From assembly GCA_036971715.1 (NCBI GenBank), contig JAVHJL010000004.1, positions 2,666,001 to 2,730,000 on the forward strand: 64,000 nt of DNA. The letters run 5' to 3'. Of this stretch, positions 11,158-23,727 are shown in pieces (the stretch's first letter is position 1; every line of letters begins with the position of its first letter). The stretch comes from Arthrobotrys musiformis. Lineage: Eukaryota; Ascomycota; Orbiliomycetes; Orbiliales; Orbiliaceae. A program made the position numbers and the translations under genes. The notes beneath the pieces are model-generated. The model had not been told where the DNA came from. It did not search any database and worked only from the letters and a program-made list of their open reading frames with translations.

Positions 11158-14100
11158 CACACCTCTTCTCTTCGGATTTCCCGCTGCATAATGTATATTC
11201 CCCAGATTTTCTTGCCTTTTAGGCATTTCGAGCACACCCGAAAGTAGTTAATATAAGATGCGAAGGGGGGTGGTTGTGGATACCCATTTTTGATGACGGC
11301 GGTGTTCTGTACATAGTTTAGAAGTCTGGGGTGTCTACGGACCCCAAAAAAGGGCTGCCTGCCTGCAGTGAGATGAAGTTTGTCGAAAAAGCAGGGAACA
11401 GATATGAGAGAAAAAGTCAAAAACAAAAGATGTGATCAACTGGGGATTGAGACAGCTGTGCTGAGAATATGCTAGGGTCTGCAGGTGAGATGATTGTACT
11501 TGCGTTCACAGGCGTTGGGCTGTAGACGCTCAAGTACCTCGAAAGTTATATTTGAAAGGTATGATGTATCTGGATGCGTTAGCCAGCATCAAAAAGAACA
11601 CACAATCTAAGTATGTTTTCAATGCTGAGAGCAAGTCATATATATTGAAATTTGGGCAAAAAATCGCTCATGCAAGATGCAAGAGAGCCGGGCATCCTGC
11701 CGCCACTCCTGATTGGAGGCACGTCGGTAGCTGAGAGAAATCGCTTGCATATGCAGATAGTAAACGGAGCGAGGCACGTGCTATATGGAGCAAGATGTGA
11801 GTTTCAAAGAGGCCGAAGCGGTAGGCGGAGCAGCTAGGAAGTCGAGAGAGGCTGCAATTATAGGAGCTTCCATACGGCCGTTAACATGGCTTCAAAAAAG
11901 CTAAGCTCCAGCTGTCAAAACGAGATCTGTGTTGGAGCTCTGTTAGGCTCCACCCCCACGTTTTCAGTTACCTCTTCGAAGCGAGACTAGTGGAGATGAA
12001 GCTGTCACCGGGCACAGTGGGAGGGGCGCTCTCGACACGAAAAGAGAGACAAAGCGTATCGCAATGATAAAGCACATCGATGATTCTTTTTTTTTTTTTT
12101 TTTTTTCTCCCTTTCGTTCCAAGCTCTGCGATTGGAAGATGAAAAGGTGTGGTGTTGTTTAATTGGTGTTGTGGCCAGCAAAGGAGCATGTGATGGCCAA
12201 ATTGGCTGAGGACCCCACGCATCCAAGCTCCAATTGAGCTCTTCTCAGGAACCACAAACCCCCCACTCATGGCACCGACTTGTCACAGGTTGCACAGCTC
12301 GGTTGAACGGGTGAGCTGGATGTTTCATCATTGGCTTTTGCGGCAAGTCAATTGTTACACTGACCAGCGATGTGGTGTGAGCAAAAGAGCTTCAGGATGA
12401 AATTTTTTTTGGTCGAAACAAAAGATCGGATTGTCTGGAGTGTGATAGGTGAATATTATGATATCAAGCGACAGGGCAGACGACAAACAGCCACTGGACT
12501 GGTTCCTCTACCAGCTAATATTAGGCAGAGGATCCAGGATTTGGGAATTGTGGGGTGCGTCATGCGCGTCCCCCTGAAAAAGTCTGGTCCTACTGGGATC
12601 CGGGAAGACCCCGGGATTCCTTCCCTGGCCCGAGGTTCCATCCCCGGTAACGGTTTGTTGCAACATCGACAAATCATTGTGGTGCATTCCTTTCACGATA
12701 AGGTTGAGTAATAATGTCAAGAAAGGGGTTTCCCTCCCGGACCAAGTCCGTACCGCGATCTCGCGCTGCCGAATTGTCGTCGGCGTCAAGGCGAGATTTC
12801 ACAACCGTTGTGAGATTATGCCGTCGTCGCCAGGAGAGTCGGTCATCAGGGCGGCGAATTTGCGGTGGAAATTTGAAAGCATTCCAGAATCCGTTCCAGA
12901 ACCGTGGGGGTTCCGTGGTGTCCTTTGTGGGCTAGCCAGGCCAAGCACGAACCGGGCTGACCTGCTGCTTCCATTGTCTTGCATCCTCTGATAGATAGCT
13001 GGAACTCGAGACAAAAATCCTCTTCTTGAGACTTTCGATTCTCAGCAAAACCTCAATTCGTTTTTGCAACATGCGGGCTGTCAGAGGGTATCCCAAGATA
13101 GATACTGCCTCGAGGCAAGATCATGATGCAAGGCCGCTGACTATCCGACATATATCTCGAGGTTGACGAATTCGCTGGCACCATAAACGGTTAACCAGAC
13201 GTCAATGTCAAAAAAAAGCTGCCGCTCTCGTTGGATATAGCTCCCGAGCCAAGATTTGAGGTTGGCTGGACCGTTCGAAGGTCGGGCCATATCATGCTGA
13301 TGCCAATGCATATATCATCCCGAAAGCCAACAACCAGTTCCGGTGACTCTCTCAGCCTTCGACGGATAGGCCGGAAACCGGCTTACAGCGGTACCAGTGA
13401 CGACAGTGGACCCGAATTAAGGGAACCAGCGAGCTGACATGATCTGACAATGAGCCTCAGCGTGGCAACTGCAAGTGCAAATGGAAGGTGTCGAGGTGGT
13501 TTGGGTTTAATTGGAGGTGGTGTGTTGCTTTGGCCTGGACTCTGGCTCTGGTGGTTGTCTGTCTCAACGTCAATGGCAAACTCCAGCCAACGCCAACTGC
13601 AACCAACCAACCAACCACCATCCTCCCGTAGCTGCCTGACCCCCACGCCAGCGGGCGCTTTTCCAGCCCTCTTGGAGAACTTCTCCATTGCATCGTCGAA
13701 TCGAATCCGTTGATTTCTAGAGGCGTCTTAGTTACCCGAAGGAAAGATAGGGGACCAAAATCATAAAAGACAAAAAAAAAAAAATTGCCGAAGATCTAAT
13801 GATGCCATGTGGCTCGTTTCTTCCAGTGGAATGCCTCTGTTTGCTAATATTAGGTGCTCTGGGGTTGAAGGGAACGAAAACGGACTTGCATCGACATATC
13901 TGCACAAAGGATGGCCTCGTGGACCAGTTCGCAAGGGAAAACCTTGGTGGGAAGTGGTCACGAGCCGAATCCGCTGCAGTGCAGCGTTTTCCTTATGCAT
14001 CGATCGTATCCCGGCGACTCTCGCTGTATGAATCCATTCTCACGAAGAATTCTCCGCGGCTTTGCGGGATGGGACCAATCAGCTTTGATCCCAGATACAT

Positions 14101-15480
14101 GAAATTGCGGACTCGCGAATTACAAGTTGACAAGACGTCGACCGCCCCGAGCGCAGATAGACATACACCGCGTTTAAATTCTTGATATTCTGCGCTTACA
14201 ATACTGCTTTCTCCCACTCCGGGTCGAATTGCGGTTGCCTACTTGCGAGGGAGCTCTCCGCTCCACGCAATGGTATCATCGAAGCAGGCTCTGATACCAG
14301 ACTTCTGTTCTCCTGCTTTGTTGGTTGCTAGGCTGATCAAAATCCTTAAGCCAAACCTATCCACCCATGGATCATGAAACAGCCCATGGCGGGTCCCACC
14401 AGTCATCGAAATTCGAATGGAGATATAGAACAATCGGAGCCTGTTTCACAAGAAGCAATCCGATGGCTGGCCTCTCCGGTCATGCAAGGGCATCGAGCAC
14501 ATCGGTCCTTTAACCTGGCTATAGACGGACAAAGGCTTTGGAAAATCGAAATTCCTCGCGGAGATATTTTCGCCCAGAGAACTATTTCATTCTCTGATGC
14601 GGAAGTGTCTCGGGAACGCCCCGGCGTTATATCCCACACAACAGTGGCCGCTTTCCCAGATCCAGAAGCACCCGTGTCCCCCGCTAAATCTGTCAAGCAT
14701 TTCCCCAGCTTCTACTCCCCCACGGTTACCCAACAGCAAAAACTTCACGGAAGGGGAAATTACTTTCGCTTGAAGCACAAAGCTAATTCCGAGGTCTGTA
14801 GGTTTCCTTTAGGAGATTCGCAATGGTAAGTATCTTCATGAGGAGCATCTGTGCAACATCAAAGCTCTATCCGTTATTAGGGGATGCACCAATCCAAGTG
14901 GCCTTGGTAATATTTGCGTGGGCCGTCGCTCATCACCGACAGCTTTGCAGCCTTCCTCAATCCTGGTCTTTGTACCTCCACACTAACTTCAATCCCGGTC
15001 TCCCCCAACCTTCAACCAAGGGCGTTTGTATACCTTCGTATAAGCTTGCCTCTTCTCAGCAGGTACATCCACAACCACCACAATCACACCAAATTATTAT
15101 GTACCACCCACAATGCTCAGGGGTTGCAGCCACCGGTCCTGTGTTCGCATAATACCCCCTTCTGGTCGAACTGACCCGTGTGTCTAGTTGCACTGGCTAG
15201 CTGGCTCTACTAGCATGTCTCACCCGATCGATTGGATCATCATGGCTGAGTGACGACCTCTCGCTGAATTCACTTCCCCGGCATACTTTCTTTTCTTTTC
15301 TTTCCTCCTTCGCGTATTTGCTTTTCCTATACTCCTTTTGCTGTGCTCTGCTACGGCTTCTCTCCTACACGAAATGACACTACTAGCTAGTTCGCTTGCC
15401 TGGTTTTGGTTTGCTTTCCCTATGAGGGTTGGCAGCTTGCTCTCTCTCATCCTCGCCGAGCAGTAGGCATATGCCTCGTT

Positions 15481-15490
15481 CTATATATAA
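15481..15490 (+). promoter_or_regulatory. TATA-box-like element of the aldolase gene
   Basis: CTATATATAA lies about 190 bases before the ATG at 15676 in an otherwise mixed-composition promoter. Position and sequence suit a TATA box, but the transcription start is unknown. Confidence 0.35.
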
Positions 15491-15675
15491 GAAGCCCTTC
15501 TCCCATCTCGTCCGTCTGCTGGCTTACCTCAGAAGCTTCATCCTTCGCTCAATATATCAAATATACTTTATTTGCAGAAATCACCTTTCATATTATTTAT
15601 CTTACAATATTTCACTACCCTTTTCCTTTTTTTTTAAAAAAAAAAACCAATCGCTTCATACATACCATTCTCACG

Positions 15676-16734
15676 ATGTCTCCAACTACAAATGGTCACT
15701 ATACTCCAAGGGAACCCACCCTCAGCCACTCGAATAGCTACTCAAACAGTCTTCTTCATGCACATACCGATCTTGACAGCGGCGCATATACACACCGCCC
15801 GCTCGTCCCCGGTGTATACGTTCCAACTGTTTGCTTCTTCAATGATATAACTGAAGACCTTGATATCTCCACTATCAAGAAGCACGCAGTCCGCATGGCA
15901 GAAGCCGGCGTGGCAGGAATTACAACGCAGGGCTCAAACGGAGAAGCCGTTAGCCTGAGCCACAGGGAACGAAGATTGGTTACAACTGCGACGCGCGAAG
16001 CGCTAGAAGCTGCTGGATACCACGACATGCCCATCATTGTTGGATGCGGTGCCCAATCCACACGGGAAACACTCGAACTGTGCCACGATGCGCTTCTTTC
16101 CGGAGGCGACTACGTTCTAGTCCTCCCCCCAGCTTACTACAAGGGTCTCATGTCGAACACCGACCTATACGAATACTTCCGCGATGTTGCCGATGACTCT
16201 CCCCTCCCAGTTCTCATCTACAATTTCCCCGGTGCTGCATCCGGGCTAGATCTCGACTCCGACTTCATCTCCAAGCTAGCACAGCACCCTAATATCGTTG
16301 GCTGCAAGCTGACTTGCGGAAATTCTGGCAAACTTGCGAGAATCGCAACTGCTACCAATGCTGCTACTCCTTCTGATATCGGCTCTGGCTTCATGGCCAT
16401 GGGTGGATCGGCCGACTTCACCCTCCAGACATTAATCGTGGGTGGATCTGGCGTTATCGCAGGACTTGCCAACATTGCCCCCAAGGCATGCGTTGCCATT
16501 GTCAACTACTACTCACAGGGAAAAATCAAGGAAGCCAAACGTATCCAATCGCGCGTGGCTCAAGGAGACTGGGCAGCGATCCAGGGAGGACTCGTTGGAA
16601 CAAAGAGCTGTCTCCAAACATTTTTCGGTTATGGAGGCTACGCCAGAAAGCCACTCCCAAGACCAGCCACCGAGGAGGCCATCAAGTGGGAACGAGCATT
16701 CCAAGATGTTGTCGATTTGGAGAGGACCTTATAA
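15676..16734 (+). CDS. DHDPS/NAL-family class I aldolase
   Basis: Single-exon protein of 352 residues. The frame is open upstream to 15406, but that part is leader: ATG at 15676 follows a pyrimidine-rich leader with a T/A tract and starts the family-like sequence. Residues 1-42 are a variable N-terminal extension. The TIM-barrel core starts at PGVYVPTVCFF. Family hallmarks are GSNGE (86-90) for the pyruvate-carboxylate site, Tyr182 in VLIYNFPGAA and the Schiff-base Lys211 in IVGCKLTCGN. Fungal members of this family cleave or form 2-keto-3-deoxy or 4-hydroxy-2-oxo acids. L-threo-3-deoxy-hexulosonate aldolase of galacturonate catabolism and 4-hydroxy-2-oxoglutarate aldolase are the main candidates, and sequence inspection alone cannot separate them. 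True lysine-pathway dihydrodipicolinate synthase is unlikely, since fungi make lysine through aminoadipate. No pathway neighbours are visible. Confidence 0.9.
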   Translation: MSPTTNGHYTPREPTLSHSNSYSNSLLHAHTDLDSGAYTHRPLVPGVYVPTVCFFNDITEDLDISTIKKHAVRMAEAGVAGITTQGSNGEAVSLSHRERRLVTTATREALEAAGYHDMPIIVGCGAQSTRETLELCHDALLSGGDYVLVLPPAYYKGLMSNTDLYEYFRDVADDSPLPVLIYNFPGAASGLDLDSDFISKLAQHPNIVGCKLTCGNSGKLARIATATNAATPSDIGSGFMAMGGSADFTLQTLIVGGSGVIAGLANIAPKACVAIVNYYSQGKIKEAKRIQSRVAQGDWAAIQGGLVGTKSCLQTFFGYGGYARKPLPRPATEEAIKWERAFQDVVDLERTL

Positions 16735-17730
16735 CAGCCTTTCTGAGATCCTCTCTATTTCGAAATATTCAATTGTTGCCGTTCTTTTCTATAAGGTGTT
16801 CTAGTTTTGCGATGGAGTTATTTGGTAAATGCTTTGACGCTGGCTACGAAAACGAATTTTATATCGCCATTACGTTTTAATATTCACAATCTTTCTGGAG
16901 TGGTTCCTCCTGGGCGCTTGGGAGTGGATACGAGCAATCTTTGCCTGATCCGTCGCAAAATACCCATTGAGTTATCAAGACATTTCTTTTTCTCAATTTC
17001 TCGGTTTCAAAATTTATGGATGTTAGACTTACTGGAAGCATGGGTTTGGAGTTCAACTTGCAATCATTCAAAACAAACGGTTCGGTTTAATTTTAAGCTG
17101 GAGCGAGCTATTCTCTTGTGTATGATAACATATGAAGGTCTATTCAATTGTCTTGGGTCCGAATTCTTCTCTACTCTGTTTTTCGTTTTTATGTGTATAG
17201 GAAAGAATTAAACATGGTGTTCTCAAATTCCCAGCCCAATTGATCTCAGTAATGCCTCCAAGTGGATTCTTCTGATGTTGAGGTCGAGTCGATATGGTGC
17301 TACAGTCAGTTCATCCCTGGATAACGGCCATGTGAACCGTCGCACTAACCTCCCAAAGTGGATCACCGAAACACCGGCGACTGCTGTGCCAAGTTGTAAA
17401 GCTTCAACCAACAGCGCTAAATAGAATTACCCCACACTAGCGATCCGTCGGTTGGATTCCAATACATAAGGTGAATCAGCCAATTGCGCTACGGAGACTA
17501 TCGTTTTCACTTGGGAGTTACGAGTAACTCTGGCGCCTTGAAGTTTTGCGATAAGGATCAATTCCCCACGCTCGCGTACTTACACACCCCAAAGGGTTTC
17601 CGGACCGGATTGCTTTGCTTTGTATGTAACTCGAAACTCGCGGTCGGCTGTGCTGTGCTATGCTATGCTTTGATTGTTTTCCAGCCAGCTGAGAATTGAA
17701 TCACCTCTGCGTCCCAGACTTTTTTGTTTT

Positions 17731-17761
<31 letters not shown>

Positions 17762-20700
17762 CCCTTAAAAAAAGAATCATGATTTGGCCGATTGCGAATC
17801 CGCGGACTTATCAGCAGCTACGGCCACGGCCACAGCTACTACCTACAAGGTACATACATACATACATACACATACATGCATGGTAACCTGCCGGCATCAC
17901 AAACATAGAAGTGAATACTAGATGCATCGACGCACACGATTCAGTTCTCCGACCCCACAGTCCAACATTTCGATGGTAAATGGGCGTCCGTCACTAGACG
18001 ATGTTGGGCAGGTCATACATACGGGTTTCTCGCAGCGCTAGCCCGATGTTACGAATCTGAAGTCAAGCTCACGACACCAGCCTTCCCCACAAATCGGCAA
18101 AAAACCCTCAACCTGTTTCTCGAGTGCTGGCACTGTTGGACACACACCGGATCCACAATTTGATCCTAAGGCATGGACCCTCGTCTATCGACAAGGAACC
18201 AATGCCATGCCGCGCACGAACCTCCCCGGATTTTTGCGAAAAGTTGGTCAATTCTTGGTCGAACAAGCGACTGCTAGCTTACCCAACTCCGGAACTTCGC
18301 GATTTGAAGGATTGGCCGGGGCTTCGTTGTTGATATGGTCAGCTGGCCTTGGAGGGAGAAGGAGAGAGGGAGAAAAAAAGCCGCTAAGCTGCGGTCAAAC
18401 ATGACTGATATGTTTTGAATCATCCAGGCGTCGACGCATCGAGACCGGCATACAACAAAGCTGAGCAGCATATACGATGCAGCAGCCTATCGACGGGAGA
18501 GGGACATGTGCCGTTGCATTACTGCCTCCTTAGCTTAATGACTTGATCAATGCTCCTCGCACCAGCTGGCTAGCTGACGCAACGGTGGCAGTGTTCGGAC
18601 CTTTTCCCTCTGGAGCTCGAGCTCGATCTCTTGATCTTGAAAATTCGCTGGAACCAATCAGGCCTCACCTTATCGATAACGCCGTCATTCGCTTACCACG
18701 GGACGAAAGTGCACCTAACCTCCTAAAACTGCTTCAAAGATGACATGACATTTTAGAAAGTTTTGCAGTTTCGAGCCGCCGTCTGAAAAATCTGGATTCA
18801 TTTTTTGATATTGGATTTGAATGCAGTGAACTGAAAGGACAACCACCTGGCCTGCCACGTGACTACACCCCTGTGCGGGATATTTCGCTTACATTTGCCA
18901 TCCATTGCTTTTTCTCTCTCCTGTAGACTCGTCTCGTCTTGTCGGTTGAGACTCCTAAAATAGTTTCTAAAATATGATGGTCTGTCTACGAAAACTCGGG
19001 CAGTATACGAAAGGTTCTAGATCTAACTCCTTTTTTAACATATTGCATACTTTTTTTTTCCCTTCCCTCCTTCCTTGAAAAATTGTTCCAGACCTAGGGG
19101 TCGATCTGGCAAATTCACATACTGAACATAACTTCCAAAATAAAACAAAAGAAGAAAATTTGGGCTGGAATTCAAAGCTGGGGCAGCTGTGATCCCGTCA
19201 GATGGCGGGTGGATACCAAACTCACAAGTAAGTTTTCCTTCGTCTATCAAATGACTTGGCCGCCATGCGCCGGGGAAGTGTGAAATTGCCGGATTTCCTG
19301 GGCTAGCTCTGTAGGTGCAGGACCGTCTGGGGTGTTATTCTTGTAAGGCATTTGGATCTGTGGGGAAGGCTGCCATTTCTGGATCTGGGGTACCCGTCTA
19401 TACCGCATCCTGGCTCTACGACAACAAGACGGCTGAGTCAGCTATCGAGCAGGGCATTCTCTCGCCTGTGTACGAAGTGCTTGCTATTTGTAAGATATAT
19501 GTTCTTGCCCGTCGGAATTGGTTCCGAATCTCGCAAACACGGGACGACTTCAATTCTTCTGGGCGAGGCGCATGTTTGAGCAATCTATTTGACGAACCTA
19601 CCCTGTACAGGAGTATAGTAGCCATTGGCTCTTGAGATCATGTCGGCGATTGAGATGTTTTCTTGGGCTCCCTGGATCCACGAGGGTTGGGCGTACAATG
19701 CATTAACGTTAGGAATGTTATATGTCTTGCAGACAGGATGGTCCCAGCGGACTGGACTCGAGTTTTCTCTTCGGGCTTGTCCCTCCTTTACTACTAAAGT
19801 AGGTAGTGAGCTGGGGTAGTTTGATTCAATTGATCAAGACTCCTGACTCCATATCGGCTAACATGGAATGCTCGCCTTACATGGAGCTTGGAATTGAGCT
19901 TGAGTACAGCTTAGATAATTGACAATCCACGGATTCGCAGAGCCGAACTTTGTCAATGCTCAATGATGACCTCCCACGGTCCTATGATCAAAGTTATCGT
20001 ATTACAAGTGCTTTATCCCTGTAAATGTCCCATCTCAATTATCATATCAGAAGTCTACCACGTAAGATTTCCGCCTGTGGCCTGACTCTCACTCCGCCGT
20101 TCGGCCACGCAAGAGCTAAATTTTCTCTTTCCCGTTTCCCTTCCTATGGATTTCTCCCGTTGGCGAGAACATGCAGGGACATCGTCAGTTATGTGTGACT
20201 ATAAACTAGAATTTGCATAAAAATTGAAATTTTTTTCCCTTATGGAATCAATGTAGTATGTACATACATACAGTAAATGTATATGCAGAGTTTTTAAGAG
20301 CTCCGAGTTCGAGTTCGAGACTTGCAGCAGCTGCAGAGATGCAGCACAAACATGCATGGAGAGGTATCGGCGTTTGTTATACCAAGGGGCTAAGGGAAAT
20401 TCCCCGGAGAGCTCCGGGGGCCGCCGGTTGTGGCCCTGTACAGCTGTGGAGGCCCCACAGCCCTGTGCTAGGATCTCCAGAAAATTAACGGGCTTGGCTA
20501 CAATCAAGTTAATGCGGAGGAGCCTCCTTCCTTATTCCTCGAAAAATCTCAATAGTTAATTGGTGCTTATGAAGCTCGAGCATCAACTTGTAGATAAGTT
20601 CAGAAAAATTTGGGAGAGGAGCTCATCTCGAAAACCCACTGGCATATCTGTTCCCATTTTCATACCTCATTATCGAATTATCTGGAAACATTCTGGTTTT

Positions 20701-21881
20701 CTGGCCCATGTCGCACAAAAAAAAGGGCGAAATATTTCGGTGTCACTTTGGCTGTGGGATTATTTTTTGCCCCCTAACTATTGGCGGTGGAATTACTCCG
20801 TACCTTGTAAACGGTTAACTTTCTCTTAGCTTGGGGGCGTAATCGGGAGCTAGTTCTTAGCATTCATAGTCTCATTACTCGATTTCCCGACCATGTCTTA
20901 CGTACACTGTAAACCATTTTACGTTATATATCTGCCTAGGTGGGTTATAGCTCACGCGAGTTAAAACTAAAAAAAAACCACTCCTTTTGCCTGTGGGGGA
21001 ACGGCGGGAAAAAAAAGCTGGGGAAGGTTCTGTTACAACGCGATGACCTAGTGCTTGACCTGACGTTGAGATTAAGTATTCTGCAAGATTATCCCCCCTA
21101 ATTCTTTTTTTCCCTCAGGCGCCTACAGGCTATCGTCCATGTATCCATGTGGCGCAGGAAAAAGGATATGGGACATGTATCTCGCCCACCCCTCCAGGCT
21201 CCTTCTCCTCGGGGCGATTTCTAAGCTCTCTTGCCCCGAGAACCTCGTGCTGATCAGGCATGTGTACCCGTGATGAGTGCTAAGCCTGAGGGAACCCTTC
21301 CCAAATCTGCGGCCATTCCCTTCCACCGGTCTTGCACGTGCGCGCGTGAAGCGGTACCCCGCACTTTTCCGACTGGCATGGCCGGTTGGCGTGCAGCAAT
21401 TGGGAATCCTACAACCGGTTATCCCCTAATAGTTCCTGCTTGCCCTCGGTTCCATTTGAAATCTGAGACAGTGGGGTAGATGCAAGCGGGATCCGGGAAA
21501 AATGGGCATTATATGCATTGCATACGGCTGTCAGGAGGAAGTCATGTTTTGCAGGGCTCGGGCCGGCGTAAGGTACCTTTTGGGAGGAGCTGCCTTTTGG
21601 GGAATTCCTGTTAATAGCTGCGAAGTTGATATGCCAATCGTCATGTGCTATGCTCGTAGATCTGTCATATGTACAAGGTACCAGCCAGGAATGATACAGA
21701 AGGAGAATCATGCAGTCCTGGGGGTTATATACAGTGTGGCGGTAATGTAAATGGAAACTTACTAATACATGCAATTCGTAAGAGACCGGGGATTTCATAG
21801 AGCGGGGATTCGTGGATGTGAATAAATCATGCCTACCCTCCCACAAAAAGACACTATATAGTTGGGGTTGTCACGATGACC
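16735..21881. other. 5.1-kb gene-poor interval
   Basis: No convincing coding frame. It contains a T29 run (17733-17761), TACA microsatellite at about 17850-17876 and 20245-20275, and many short T/A tracts. On the minus strand near 17440-17497 the sequence TAGCGCAATTGG looks like a tRNA A-box, but no T-arm follows. Confidence 0.5.
17733..17761. repeat. T29 homopolymer
   Basis: Twenty-nine consecutive T in gene-poor DNA, about 1 kb downstream of the aldolase stop. No coding association seen. Confidence 0.8.
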
Positions 21882-22785
21882 CTAAGCTTTCGTTAGAACC
21901 GCATCGGGTTTGGCAGGCGTCTGCGGAGATTGGGCCTCCTCTCCAGTCGATAGGGATTTCGAGAAGTACTCCGTAACCTTCGTAAGCCATCCTTCAGGCG
22001 GCGGTGTCGCCTTTGGCGCCTGTACTGCGGGAGGTAGTTCCGCTATTCGCTTTATTCCGGCTTCATCCAACCTTTTCTCCAACATTTCGACCTTTCTCCT
22101 CCAGATTTCATCAACCTCCTCGAGGTTCTGTAACCTTTCCGTAACTTCATCCCTCCTATTCATTTCCTTCTTCCTACTTCGAAGCGCTTCGAAGAGGATA
22201 AGGCCGCCTGCAACAGCAAACAAAAAGAACTCAGAGATGAAAGCGGCGCCTCTTTCTATAGCCTTGCTATCTGATAGGGGCCGTATATGGGGGGGTGCCG
22301 GTTTTTTCTTCTTTACTGGCTGCGTTGCATGGGTGGCATCAGGGTCGGCATGAGCTGTATGGTGATCATGTTGTGTACTCGGTTTTGACGAATCTTGTTT
22401 CTCATCTTTGAAAGCACCCACTGCTAGCTTTGCAATGCCCCCTTTGTCGTCCTTTCCGCGTTCTGTTGACTTCCGCCGCTCTTCATTTTCCTCGGCCCTT
22501 TCGATAGCACTATTGTCACGCAGAAGATTCAAGCGGATTCTTATGTCCGTCCTGTGGACTGCCTGAGCAATGGCTATGCAGATAGTGCGAAACCTTGGGT
22601 GCTCTTTGGCTTGCTGCTTTATACTGTTCTAAATCTTGGAAATAACCCTGTTAGACTCATGGATATAGATACATCGAGGTGGGTAATACACCAATCTATT
22701 TCAAATGTGGAGGGAAACTTACAGCAATAGGTTTTGCGAGAGTTCTCACAGCTAAACTTGTGAGCTTGATGGCGATTGTAGACAT
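21882..22785 (-). CDS. OPA3-like mitochondrial protein
   Basis: Two exons, 22785-22723 and 22628-21882, separated by a 94-nt intron with GTAAGT donor, CTAAC branch and TTTAG acceptor, encode 269 residues. Exon 1 gives MSTIAIKLTSLAVRTLAKPIA, the typical N-terminal mitochondrial-targeting helix of OPA3-family proteins. Exon 2 continues with the family motif around AQAVHRTDIRIRL, a hydrophilic His/Lys-rich insert of about 80 residues, then the conserved AIERGAAFISEFFLFAVAG hydrophobic segment and a coiled-coil-like region with LEEVDEIWRRKVEMLEKRL. Human OPA3 is a mitochondrial membrane protein linked to optic atrophy and mitochondrial morphology; the fungal role is poorly defined. The Lys/Pro-rich insert before the membrane segment makes it longer than the human protein. 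It is divergent from the polo-like kinase gene, 942 bp apart. Confidence 0.9.
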
Positions 22786-23727
22786 AGTGCTACTATGTTT
22801 GTCTTGTAAATTGGGGAGAGCTTCCTGAGAATAGCGGCCTTCGGGCTTGGTGGGGGTCGACCGGTCAAGTTGGTGTATACGTTTATAATACCCAAGCTAC
22901 GCCGACTCAACGTTGAGTGTATCTGAGCTAATTGGGCTTTGCGGGTCCAGCATTGGTCTCTAAGGTCCCATAATTTCCGAAAGTGTCGGTAAATCAAAGA
23001 CGGAGATTTCGGCGGAAATCGGAAGCGGGAAAGCGACTTGCCGCACTTTTTGAGGTCGTGAGAGAAATGCTTTTGCAGGCCGAACACGCAATCTATTGAG
23101 GTCGCAAGGCTGACGTCCAGAACTGCCATATTTGGAAATACACCAAAACTTCCTAAAGAGGCAATGTTTTGAATTTAACGCAACACACACCCTCCATTCC
23201 TTCTTTGGGCCCTGACAACGGTTGCCAGGTGTTTCCGAAATGCAACCGAGCCAACGGTCGCAAATTCAAAACATGGGCTCTTCGTTAAAGCCAAAGTACA
23301 AACTTGCACTCATCCAACATTAATTCTACGTCCTCCCATCACAACCTCACTCTATTTTATATCCATCACCATCTTCTTCACCATTCCTATCATCATCCTT
23401 CGACACCCTGGGACAGGCGACCGCTTCCTTCCAGTCTTCGCACACGTGCCAACCTCCCCGTTTTCAATTCTCTATTGGCGAATTGCTTCCAGAACACCCT
23501 CTTGGCCTGGATAACGTCGATTTTTTTGCACTGGCGGCTCGCAATCTTCAATGAATTTCGACTATAGCCATTGCCAATAAGATCTCTCGCAGCCATTGCT
23601 CAGTACTGCATCGTAGGCTGCTGCGAATCTTAGGAATCCGATCGAACTTCTTGAGCCATTGTGTTTCTACCAACGACTCCAAATTTCCAACAGCCGTATA
23701 CCCCACGCTACAAGCGCATTCGGAATC
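22786..23727. other. shared divergent promoter of the OPA3-like and polo kinase genes
   Basis: A 942-bp region between the two start codons. Its right half (about 23300-23720) is CA/CT-rich and resembles the kinase leader. A 125-codon minus frame at 22752-23129 overlaps the OPA3 leader and resembles nothing known. Confidence 0.5.

Larger units (their letters stand above)
9109..15675. other. 6.5-kb gene-poor interval
   Basis: No frame longer than about 150 codons and none resembling a known protein. The stretch holds T19 at 9825-9843, A35 at 11117-11151, T20 at 12087-12106, a perfect 8-bp stem with a 4-nt loop at 10862-10881, and short TACA-type microsatellite near 9670-9700. The last part (about 15180-15675) is the promoter and leader of the aldolase gene. 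No transposase or reverse transcriptase remnant was recognised. Confidence 0.55.

Noticed and set aside
10992..11426. 144-codon minus frame with a poly-Phe run
   Set aside because: The Phe run is the A35 tract read backwards, and no family resemblance is visible.
14374..14829. 151-codon + frame
   Set aside because: Starts with ATG but has no domain, no splice partner and atypical composition; treated as chance.
15406..15675. 90-codon upstream extension of the aldolase frame
   Set aside because: It runs through a TATA-like element and a T/A-rich leader, and family similarity begins only after the ATG at 15676.
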